Assembly (NCBI GenBank): GCA_029255685.2
Contig: CM055316.2
Location: 84,566,861 to 84,630,860, forward strand
DNA from: Silene conica
Lineage: Eukaryota > Streptophyta > Magnoliopsida > Caryophyllales > Caryophyllaceae
DNA length: 64,000 nt
Reading direction: 5' to 3'
Shown piece by piece: positions 54,289 through 64,000 of the stretch. Under the pieces are notes generated by a model. That model was not told the DNA's origin and did not search any database. It saw only the letters and a program-made list of their open reading frames with translations. How positions within the stretch are numbered: position 1 is the first letter of the stretch; every line of letters starts with the position of its first letter. A program made the position numbers and the translations under genes.

Positions 54289-54583
54289 GGACTCGTTTGG
54301 TTGATCAAGGAAGTACAATTTCATAGGAATTAAGTTCCAGCATCTAATTCGAATTCGACAAAGGTGTTTGGTTGCCCATGTAGGAATTAAATTCCATGGG
54401 GATTTCCAATGACCAAGAGAGGGATAGGTAAGCCAATTCCTACATCATGTAGGCATTGGAAGGTCCTGGAAACTTCTAATTCCTCCATTTTCTAAAAAAT
54501 ATGTCAACCAAACAAGACATATTTTTGTAAATCATGTGATTTTGCAATTCATGTATTTTTAAGGTGTCAACCAAACAACCCCA
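54289..54583. mobile_element. MITE-like element, CGTTTGGTTG ends
   Basis: Left end GGACTCGTTTGGTTGATCA and right end GGTGTCAACCAAACAACCCC are imperfect inverted repeats about 295 bp apart, of the kind seen in Tourist- or hAT-type MITEs. The target duplication is not clear, so the superfamily is left open. Confidence 0.5.
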
Positions 54584-55129
54584 TAGTGTAGCGTTGAATT
54601 TCTGATTTCGTGTGCGGGGTAGTTGATGATTGATATTGATCATAATTATTTGATAAGGTTGAATTAATGATTGATATTGATTTTGATACGGAAATAGTAG
54701 GATTCATGTATGTTATGATACTTAGAAGATAAGATATTAAGATAAGAAAATAATAAAATATAATAATTGTAAGACACGTTAAAACATACTACAAAACATC
54801 ATAAAAAATGTAATCATGTTTAGAGTATTAGTTGATGACTGATATCCAATAGCCCTCTCGGAGTACGTCTCGGATGGGGTGAATAATAATAGAGATCCAT
54901 CTCACAATCTGATGGAGGTGGGACGCATCACGCATGCACGTTGCGGCCATCGGCGATCATATGCAAGAATGCATCAGCCTTCACGGCTTCACTCATATGC
55001 CTAATTCTTTGTGGTTTCTTGTATTGCACCGCTTCACGTGCTTACAAAACCAATAGCATATGCCTTCCGCATGCATGCATGCATCCATGATTGCATTCCC
55101 GGCCCCTCTTATTAGTAATTTAGTATATA

Positions 55130-55389
55130 TTCCCTCCTACCCATTATAACTGTTTCGTTCTTCATTTTGTTTTATTCGTCAAAGTGTTCTGTTGTGTACT
55201 ATTTGAGCTGTCTTATTACCTTTTTACCCTTCGCTATTTCTATATATTACCCACCCATCCCTAACCCAATATAATTACTTACACTACCCAATCTAAATAC
55301 CGATACACTACCTAACATATTAAACAATTAGTATTCCTTAAATGTTCAACTCACTCCTAAATGGAACACTTATAATGGGTAGGAGGGAG
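55130..55389. mobile_element. Stowaway-like MITE
   Basis: The 260-bp element starts TCCCTCCTACCCATTATAA and ends TTATAATGGGTAGGAGGGAG, with a long, nearly perfect inverted repeat and TA flanks (55128-55129, 55390-55391). Another MITE begins only 9 bp further on. Confidence 0.85.
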
Positions 55390-55509
55390 TAATATATACT
55401 CCCTCCGATTTCTTGAGTTGTTCCTTTAGATTTTAACACAAAAAATAAGGAAATCAATTTAGACCACTCAATACACATAACCCCACATTAAATTGATTTT
55501 GGACCACAC

Positions 55510-55850
55510 CAGGGCCGTCTCGGGAATTTGGGGGCCCCTGTGCGAGCTCTAGAAATGGGGCCCCTATATAACATTTTAATAAACAAATTTTTTTAAAAAG
55601 AGGCCTCAATATAACATTTAAGAAACAAAATTTTAGAAAAGAAAGTAAAAAGAGTACAAAATGTAGTTAGTAAGGTTTGAACCTGAGACTTCATGTCTAG
55701 AAACCTGATTTCTATCCACTACGACACTATCTTTGATTGAATATTTAGTGTACTAAATTTATTTATTCTTACTATTATTTTCATTTATGACCTAAAAAAT
55801 TGGGGGCCCTGTACGACCGCACGGCCCGCACGGGCCCAAAGACGCCCCTG
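55510..55850. mobile_element. hAT-type MITE nested in a Stowaway-like MITE
   Basis: A 341-bp insertion with ends CAGGGCCGTCT and AGACGCCCCTG (one mismatch between the inverted ends), flanked by the exact 8-bp duplication GACCACAC at 55502-55509 and 55851-55858. An 8-bp target duplication with CAGGG ends is diagnostic of hAT. There is a second, subterminal inverted GGGGGCCCC/GGGGGCCCT pair. It is non-autonomous and non-coding, and GC-rich only at its ends. Confidence 0.85.
55673..55727 (-). other. tRNA-like stretch inside the hAT MITE (possible RNA pol III A and B boxes)
   Basis: On the minus strand the order is GTCGTAGTGGATAGA (A-box-like, about 55713-55727) then AGGTTCAAACCT (55673-55684), a full match to the B-box consensus GGTTCRANNCC core. 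Spacing is about that of a tRNA. There is no complete cloverleaf, so this is at best a tRNA-derived fragment. Confidence 0.35.
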
Positions 55851-56048
55851 GACCACACAAAGTTGTTCAAAAGGAAATAGAAAACATCAATATAATTAGA
55901 CCAATACGGAAAAAGAAACATCATAGGATATCGGAGGTAGTATATAGTCTCGCCCTACAATTAAATGTTTTATTTTGTTTTTATATACATTTATTACTTT
56001 CTAACTACGTATATATCTTCATCATCCAACTACTTCTCTTTAGACTAT

Positions 56049-56492
56049 GGCTCTGTTTGTAAACAGCATATTGGCCAAATTTCACATATTTTGAAAACTT
56101 TAGCATATTTGACTTACCAATATGCTATTTAGGTTGTTTGGTTAATGGCATATCGAAATAGTATATTGGGTCCAATATGCTATTTTACAATATGCTGCTC
56201 ATACCAACATATTAGATTACCATATAAGAAAGAAAAAAATTGTCTTATTTACCCTCTTAATAAAATAGTAACATTCTTTTATATATTTAATAAATAATTT
56301 CTTCATGTCCTTAAATGTCATTTTACAAAGATTCTAGCCAATCTGCTAATCTAAACTGTTAATTACTAAACACCTCTAAAATAATTCTGCTAAATAAATC
56401 TGCTAGTCAAATCCGCTAAACCATTATGCTAGTCAAATCTGTTTTTTAAATCTGCTTCTACCAATATTATTCCGCTATTTATCAAACAGGGC
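56049..56492. mobile_element. MITE-like element, GGCTCTGTTTG ends
   Basis: Left GGCTCTGTTTGTAAACAGCA and right CTATTTATCAAACAGGGC form imperfect inverted repeats 444 bp apart; the interior repeats the words ATATGCTATTT and ATCTGCTA. The end type resembles Tourist/hAT MITEs; the target duplication is unclear. Confidence 0.5.
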
Positions 56493-57749
56493 ATATATAC
56501 TCCTTGCAATTTAGTTTTACCATTACATACATGCTTAATTAAATTTTACTCTTTTTTAAATCTATTTTTTTGTAAAATGATTGTCTTTTAAAAAAAATTA
56601 TGTTGAGAATTTATGTTTTGAATTTATGTCGAAGACAGATTAAGCTAAGTGTCTTATTAAGACTTGATTTCTTAGTTTATTTATGGTAGAAGAACTTGAA
56701 TTAGATTAGAAAACTTAAAGAGAGTCAATTTGTGAGGTTCGCAGAAAACTCAGTTTGTCTCAGACTCTATTATTGGTGTTTGTTTGTCTCGTTTGGATAA
56801 TTTGCCCTTCGTCTTATTTGGTAGTCTCTTTTGTATCCTTTGAGACTGTCATATTTGTTGGTAAAACAGGGTATACTTTTGGTCTACTAGTGTACTACTT
56901 TCTCCATTATAGTGACTTTATTTGGTAGTCTCTTTTGTATCCCTTGTGTTAACTTTATTTACCTTCGTTATTTATTACTCTTATCACCTTATCAATTGAC
57001 TATTTAGGTAATCCGTTACAACAAATTCAATTATTTATTTTTTCAGTTACATTTTAATCTAAAATTGGTTCAAAACATCAATTCAAGTGACTTCTTTGGT
57101 CCCTTTATTAAACTTATTGTTAATACTATATATACTATATAGATTATGACGATGGCATTAATGACTCCGTATTTTACGTAGATCCAACAACAATGACCAT
57201 TGGTAATTTGGTATTGAAATATGAAAGATGCAGTCGTCTTCGTCAATAATTGCATACCCATTATTAAGTCATCAATAATGCTACTAAATAATTGACATGC
57301 TATCTTAGACCTTCAAGTTTCGAGGAATACCACTCACCATGCGCTTCAAAACCTTTATTCCATTTGTGTGATTCATCTCTAAATCAAACTCTTTATCTGT
57401 GTTGAAAACAATTATTTAAAGTAATTTATAAGAAAATGATGTGTTAAATAACCCAGAAAGATAGTTGAATAGCACAAGATACGACACAAGTACTGGCAAT
57501 AATATAAATAATGATGATAGGGGGTTATCGGATGGTACTCAATCTCAGTCTCACAAGTATTGCATGTGAAAGGGTGGCGTCAAGATTGAATGTCAGTCGT
57601 GACCCTAACTTATTTCATTTTATTCATATGTCTTTATATATCATATACAAAATTAAGGTTAAATCCAAATGTATTGTATTATGTCATGTATTTATTTGAT
57701 CCATTTTAGTCGGTAGGTTTTAAGAAAATGGATTAATTAATATATAATA

Positions 57750-58078
57750 CTCCCTCCTATTCGGAATAAGTGTCACATTTCGGGTTGGGCACGAGAATTA
57801 GAGAATTCATTTATTTAATGTAAAGTAATGTGTGGGGTGGAAAGATTGGAGAGAGGGAATGTATTATTGAGTATTATTGTGAGTAGAGGTGATTAAAATA
57901 AGTAGTGTTGTGGGGTAAAGTGGGGTATTATTGTGGGTTAGAGTGAATAAAATAAGTATAAACAATGTCCCAAAATGGAATATGTGACAATTACGTGAAT
58001 AGACGAAAACGGCAAATGTGACAATTACGTGAATAGACGAAAACGGCAAATGTGACACTTATTCAAAATAGGAGGGAG
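57750..58078. mobile_element. Stowaway-like MITE with internal duplication
   Basis: Starts CTCCCTCCTATTCGGAATAA and ends TTATTCAAAATAGGAGGGAG, flanked by TA (57748-57749, 58079-58080). Near the right end a unit of about 35 bp (TGTGACAATTACGTGAATAG...) is present twice in tandem (about 57980-58048). Confidence 0.85.
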
Positions 58079-58585
58079 TATAATAGAGGGTTAGTTAGAG
58101 TGAATTTTAAATAGCCGCCAAAAACAATCCAATTTATCAAACTTGGCAACTTGGCTGATTGACTCTACAGTATTATACTATTATGTACAAGTGTACGTAG
58201 TAGGAGTGGCGTTTGTAAATTGTAACGGGGGTAGGGATTCACCCTAAATATTTTTAATTTTGTGTTTTACTTTAGGCTCACGACTTTATTGTGTTTAAAT
58301 TTTAGTTTATATCGTCAAAATAATTGTTAAGTTTTTGCATCCTTATAATCTAGTCCGCGTAGTAATACTCAATATTGTTTAAGTAGTAATCCATATATAG
58401 TATGAGGTTAGTGTCCAAGGATTAGTAAAAATATGAAATAATGAGGTTGAATATAAAATGGCAAAAGTGTGAATAAAGGTTAATAAAAACGTACAAGCTA
58501 GTAATCTGAGATAGTGAGACTCCAATTAAAAAAGGGGTGAGATAATAATAGAGTTTATTTAAAAAGTGAGAGTAAGTATGTGTAG

Positions 58586-58592
58586 TATAAAT
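58586..58592 (+). promoter_or_regulatory. TATA box of the sterol desaturase gene
   Basis: TATAAAT, 130 bp upstream of the ATG at 58716. The leader between contains a GTGTATGA/GTGTATAA repeat (about 58640-58690). Confidence 0.5.
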
Positions 58593-58715
58593 GAAGCAAG
58601 CAAGTGTATGTATGTAGTATGTAGGCTGATAATAAGCAGCTAAGTGTATGAGTGTATGAGTGTATAAGTGTATAAGTGTATGAGTGTGTGTAGAATTAAG
58701 GACAAAAATAAAAAA

Positions 58716-58963
58716 ATGGAAGAATCATACGTCAACTTATTTGTAGAACAAACGAGTTTGTATAACAGGCTTCTACTTCCTCAAACACTATGTGCCCGAT
58801 TACCTCACCTTATTCAATCTTGGCTTCGCAATTGCTTTTATGCCGCCCTTCTCTATTTCATCGCCAGCCTCCTCTGCTTCACCTTCTGGAAGGCCTATTC
58901 TTCATCGTCTACAATTACGGGTATTTCATTCTAATACATCATCACTACTTCACTACATATATA

Positions 58964-59005
<42 letters not shown>

Positions 59006-59723
59006 TGTATACATACAGGATCCTTTATATCAAGGAAAGGAATGGTGGAACAAATTGGTGTGACTTTGAAAGCAGTACCACTAGGCGTATTCCTCCACAC
59101 CGGGATGGAATACGTTGTAGAAATGGGATGGACTAAATGTTTTCCTCGTATAACCGATGTCGGTTTACTGCCTTACCTCTGCTACGTACTCGTCTACCTT
59201 GTCATCGTCGAGGCTGGCACCTATTGGGTCCATCGTTTTCTGCATCAAATCAAACCCCTCTACAAACATCTTCATAGGCGCCATCATTTATACCGTAAGG
59301 AAGCCAGCCTTTCTCCTTTTGCGGGTATGTATCATGTATGTAATTTGTTTTATACTTCAACTTATATGGAAATTAATAATCAAATAATAAAATAATGAAT
59401 GCTTGAATGTAGGATGGGCAGTGCATCCGGTGGAAGGAATACTGATGGGACTGCCACACGGGGTAGCAATGTTTATAGTACCAACCCATTTCACGACGCA
59501 CCTAGCGCTGTTTCTAGCGCAAGGTGCATGGGGTGTTGCCATCCATGACAGAAGCAATCAAATGCATTGGCCGCTTATGGACGCTGGATATCACACAATA
59601 CACCATACCTCAAGTCATCACAACTACGGCAACTTCACTATTTGGATGGACCAGCTCTTTGGAACTCTCCAACCCCCCAACTCTACAAATGCTACAACAA
59701 CACATCCTAAACTACAGGATTAA
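58716..59723 (+). CDS. Delta(7)-sterol C5(6)-desaturase-like protein (STE1/DWF7 family, divergent)
   Basis: Three coding exons: 58716-58920, 59019-59324, 59413-59723, in frame, 273 aa (Arabidopsis STE1 is about 281). These ER di-iron membrane enzymes put the C5 double bond into delta-7 sterols. The start MEESYVNLFVEQTSLYNRLL matches the family. All histidine clusters are kept: H140RFLH144, H154RRHH158 and H231TIHH235, with LSPFAG and IWMDQLFGTL around them. It differs from typical plant C5 desaturases at motif positions: HRFLH where HRELH is usual, HRRHH for HATHH, and the IHD...AGYHTIHH section (DRSNQMHWPLMD) departs strongly from the usual IHDCIHG. It may be a neofunctionalised paralogue rather than the housekeeping enzyme. 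ATG 58716 is chosen by homology; the frame is open further upstream. Confidence 0.9.
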
Positions 59724-61468
59724 TCACTTACTCTTATATATACTACGGACCATAACAACCCTTATCAATGTTATCATGTCTTCTATGTATATACTGAGTT
59801 TCAGATTCAGATAATCATGTATACTTGTATTATGTTTTTGTTTTCAGATATAAATATATACATATATGTAATGTAATATACTCCGTATATAATTATATGC
59901 TATATGTCACTGCGTGTGATAATTATTCAAATTCAATCATAATTACCAACGACATTGGATGACATCTCAACAGGGTGACATAATAAACTACAATCTGTGT
60001 ATTATGGATCACAAATTCTCATTTAAGACCATGTTATCCGCCGTCTTATGCTTAAGACGCGTCAAATATAATACCAAATGTATAAGACAAATATATTGTT
60101 TTTCCCAATGCATTCTTATACAAACGAGTCCACATAGTACATACTACATACTTGACCAGTTTTAAAATTAAGATGGATAATGTCGTCTTAAAGAATTGAA
60201 TTGAATTTAATAAAGCGGCATGAAATTATTGAACTGAATAAAGATAAACTAAAGTAAGAGTTAGCTTGTGAATCAACGGGATAAACTAAACTGAATCGAA
60301 TAGAGCTGAATTGAACAAACCGAATAGAGCTAAATTAAAGTAAGTGTTAGCTTGTGAATCAACGGTTAAACTAAACTGAAACGAATAGATCTGCTGAACT
60401 GAAATGAACTAAAATTAAGATAGAAAGAACAAATCTTACTGATTATGGATTATGATCACACATTACAACCAAGGCTCATGAACATTGCGTATTTATGACT
60501 TGGATTCAAACCACGTTTATATCATATATCCGTCATCGCCAGTTGTGGCCAAGAAAGCTGAGTGAGTAGCAGAGTTTTAAATTGGATGGGTATTACCTAG
60601 TCATGGATCACTTCAACCAAATTAATTGGGCTTTTGCTATTCGTCTCCATTGTTTCCATATGGGGGTTTTTTGCTGGCAATTTGGGTCAACTTTACTGAT
60701 AGTCATAAACTGGGCCTAACAATACTCGTCTGTTGCCATCCATAAGGGAACGAAAGACTGTTGGTAAGTGTGTAACATGCTCATCATCTTTATGGCTGTC
60801 TTGGTTTTTCAATAAGAGACGAGATTTTAGGATCATTTTATAGCAAAAAAATTGACCAGTTTTTAAATTTAAGGTACCATAAATAATAAAACTAGTTAGA
60901 CCTTACATTTAATCATAAAATTATCACAAAATTCAGTCTTTTTATAAAAACGAAAATGATCTGTCTAAAACAAAAATTTGTGAAAAATATTAGGCACAAA
61001 ACATTTTCGTATACTTTAGGTGTATAAATGTTGTTTTAACCAAGAACTACCATAGGCCTCGTGCATTGCATGCACAATATATAGAGAGAGTTTTATTTTT
61101 TAGTTTATTATTGAAGGATTTTTTTTAATTGACTTTTTTTTTACTTTTCATGTTTATCATCATTTTATTTTAATTTGAGGAATAAAAATTAAAAGCAGAA
61201 GCAATGAAATAAATATAATTAGGCGGAAAAATTAATGGTTTTCTTATTCTTTTAGTAGATAGATATTCTAGGAGATTTTGTATAATAAAGAAAGATCAGA
61301 AAAAAACGGTAGTAGTTATAATTAGTTCAACACTTAAACATAAGTATTTGTATAATTAAATAAATGTGAAAATATCCATGTACCTATTTTATTAAGTAGG
61401 CATAAGTTATGGGGTTGATGCTTATTTATAAATATGGAATGAAGTTTTAAGGAGAAGGTTTGAAAAAC

Positions 61469-61500
<32 letters not shown>

Positions 61501-64000
61501 GGATGATAACATGAAAAACCTTTTATAGCAATAATTGGTGGGTGTCTGGTTTGTCTTGTGAGGTCTAATCAAGCATGTGGCATGCTTTCCAGTTCTTGGA
61601 AACTTCCTAAGTTTACATTCTATTGAAGATGATGATGTATACTACTCATATTACTGTTATTAACTTATTACTACTATGTAGGAGTACATACAAATATCCG
61701 ATTCCAACAAGAATAATACACAAGAGAATAAACAAAAACCAAAGGAGGAGGCCTTAAGCTTACTTGTTCATTTTGATTTGATTAGCTAATAGCTACTCCC
61801 TACAAATTAAAGTTCCACCTTTGATTGATTGACTAAAGATTTTTCCACGCGTCTATTTCTTAATGTTGGTTTCTTCTTTTTACTTTTTCATTTTTTCAAC
61901 AATCCAATTTTCCAAATCAATTTCTCATTATCTAACTATACCACTTTTTTCTACTAAACCATATTAATTCACTTTTAAATTGTCTTCTCCTATCATTCAC
62001 TTTTTCAATTTCATTTTTTATAAATATCATTATTACTCCTAACTTTAATATCAACTTCGTAAAATACCATAAACGTTCTAATTTGCATATTTTAAGTGTT
62101 TAAATTATGCACTTTTGATTGTTTTTTAGTAATAATTTGTTGAATCACTAATATAAATATCAATTGATAAATAGTAAATATTCTTTTTTGCAAATAACCA
62201 TTACTTACTCTAATCTAAAGCAGGAAATTGGCCTAGATTAAAGTTGTCTTCCGTTAATATATGCAAAACTAGTATTAGAATTTGATTAAAATGAAAGATA
62301 CAATATACTATAAATAATTCACCATATATTTATATAAAGGAAAACACAATGGATAGTACAGTGGTTTATTGTCTATCGTGAATAACCTAAATGTAGTAAA
62401 TTTGCAAGTTATTTTCAACTATTATGATAAAAAAGAGTTTATTTACATATCTCATAATAATATATATTATGTAAATATTTTCGTATTTAAATTGTTATGG
62501 CACACATTAGTAAAACTTGATAATGTAATTGTTGTTAAATAAAATTCAAATTTCGTAATAGTTATAAACTTATTATGACATGAGAGGTAAGATAAAAAGA
62601 AGTTCTTACCTAGCATGGTGTTTAGTGAATTGAAGTAAAGCATTTGGAAAATGGAAACGGGGTAAAAAAGCATATATATTAGAATGCATGCATTGGGCAG
62701 ACAGTAGAAATGAGCAAAGATCGTCAGTGAATACATCAACAAACATATATATACAATTTACAATACATAGAGTCGAAGGTGATGGATGAGGTGCATGAAA
62801 TGTGTGTTTTGTCACGTAAAAAAAAGCAGCAAAGTCAATGAATCTGTTAAGATTGGAATATTAGTGCGGTCGGCTAATGCTCCAATTAACACTTTGTTTT
62901 TTACTTTCGACCGTTTTTATGCTTTATAGTGATGACTACACGGTTTCTTACTACCCCAACATACTCTTTGTCTACGTGCCTTCTCCTTAATGGTTCACTC
63001 CTTTCGTTTTCTGTTATTAGTCGTCCACGTGTCTTTTTTATTCTTTTTTGCTACGTGCTGCTTTTTCATAGGTTTACTGGTCCCTGACAGTTTTTGGCCG
63101 TTGAACTCTTTGTTTTTTCCCCTAATAAATAAAGCAATCCAATCATCCTTTTGTTTTATATCCTCTTTATAAGCCTAATACTAGTATATAATGATAATGA
63201 TAATGATAAACCCACTTTTTCCTCATATGTTCCTATTATCTTCCGCATAATCAGCATCCTACTTATTTTTTGCATCCTTTTCAATTACTACCATGTGATC
63301 ACTTTGATTTTCTTTAAATAAATACCCATATTAGAAGTTACAACATCAATCAACCTAATCATCACATCCCACCAATGTATGCTTTAATCCTTAAAATATC
63401 ACCCCTCTCTATTAACACGAATATTAAGATAATAACGTATATTCCCCACTCACTTGAATAGATGACGGAAATCATTTTTAATTTCTACCTTTTCAGTTTT
63501 TGTCTCGTACGAGTTTTAAGTTTAACACTTACATACTTATTTTTAAAAAAAATCTAAAATATGTTCTTTCCATTTTTAATTAATTCATACTTGCTTATTA
63601 CCTTTTTAAAAAAATCTCCAACAAAAAACAAATATAAACAATTGAAAAAGTAAAATAAATAGGCTATTACTCTCTATTGTTAACGTTTTCAATTAACATT
63701 TACTCGTATATATTTTCTGTTGGCTTGCATGTGAGTGCGTGTATATATACGTATATTTATATATAAAAATAGAGATAAGGTAAGGAAAACGAAAAGAATA
63801 GTGACAACTGACAAAGACCACGGATACGCATGACAATAAAAATGTATGGAAACATACTTTATTTATGAAATTGTGTTAGTGAATAAGTTCCAACTTATAT
63901 GAGTTACGCATGTAACGATTTATATTGGAAATTAGAGAAGAGAAATGTGACTATACTTCGTATAAGATAAAGGGTTACTTTCTTTATTACCAATTGATTT
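59724..64000. other. Terminal intergenic region, no gene recognised
   Basis: AT-rich DNA with a duplicated block (60247-60398), a poly(A) run of about 28 bp (61470-61497) and AT-rich simple sequence. The frames present do not resemble proteins. A promoter of a gene to the right may lie near the edge, but nothing supports it. Confidence 0.45.
60247..60398. repeat. Imperfect tandem duplication, about 85-bp period
   Basis: GTTAGCTTGTGAATCAACGG followed by TAAACTAAACTGAA(A/T)CGAATAGA occurs twice (from about 60259 and 60346) with a few differences. Confidence 0.75.

Larger units (their letters stand above)
55399..55940. mobile_element. Stowaway-like MITE interrupted by a hAT MITE
   Basis: Begins CTCCCTCCGATTTCTTGAGT and ends GATATCGGAGGTAG, flanked by TA (55397-55398, 55941-55942). 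Removing the nested element (55510-55850) and one target copy leaves about 193 bp, a normal size for this class. The outer element is therefore the older insertion. Confidence 0.8.

Overview
The window is nuclear DNA of a flowering plant: AT-rich, with plant-type GT-AG introns, plant-specific gene families (ICR/ROP interactor, GA 2-oxidase, plant NUP98 not fused to NUP96), dense Stowaway- and Tourist-like MITEs and many (TA)n and (AAT)n microsatellites. The gene content fits a eudicot. I suspect Caryophyllales, but the sequence alone does not prove it. I assembled exon chains by hand, and every multi-exon gene below keeps frame across all its junctions.

Layout. 0-0.5 kb: probable last exon of a gene entering from the left (+). 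1.4-4.4 kb: organic cation/carnitine transporter (-). 9.6-18.7 kb: nucleoporin NUP98, 12 coding exons (+). 19.2-20.5 kb: two small, related, unrecognised membrane proteins in tandem (-). 21.5-25.2 kb: a plant homologue of the OB-fold recombination factor HROB (-). 25.4-28.1 kb: a repeat block with an unclassified direct/inverted repeat family and two MITEs. 30.2-31.2 kb: ICR/RIP-type ROP-GTPase interactor (+). 37.5-39.5 kb: gibberellin 2-oxidase (-). 40.6-42.5 kb: repeat island with (TA)n tracts and elements that begin GGGATCCGGTGAG. 43.4-45.5 kb: cationic amino acid transporter (-). 46.2-46.5 kb: long-TIR foldback element inside (TA)n. 46.8-47.7 kb: SOUL haem-binding protein (-). 48.2-59.7 kb: three + strand enzyme genes in a row, namely a CYP72-clan P450, a 2-oxoglutarate dioxygenase and a divergent sterol C5(6)-desaturase, with a MITE-rich gap (54-58 kb) between the last two. 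59.7-64 kb: no gene seen.

Most genes are unrelated housekeeping or regulatory genes. The only stretch that looks functionally themed is the P450 / dioxygenase / sterol desaturase run, which could be a small specialised sterol or triterpenoid module; this is inference from adjacency. The most original observations are the tandem MNC small-protein pair, the (TA)n-associated GGATCCGGTGAG element family, and a hAT MITE carrying a tRNA-like stretch nested in a Stowaway-like MITE. No LTR retroelement, other virus-like element or CRISPR array was seen.
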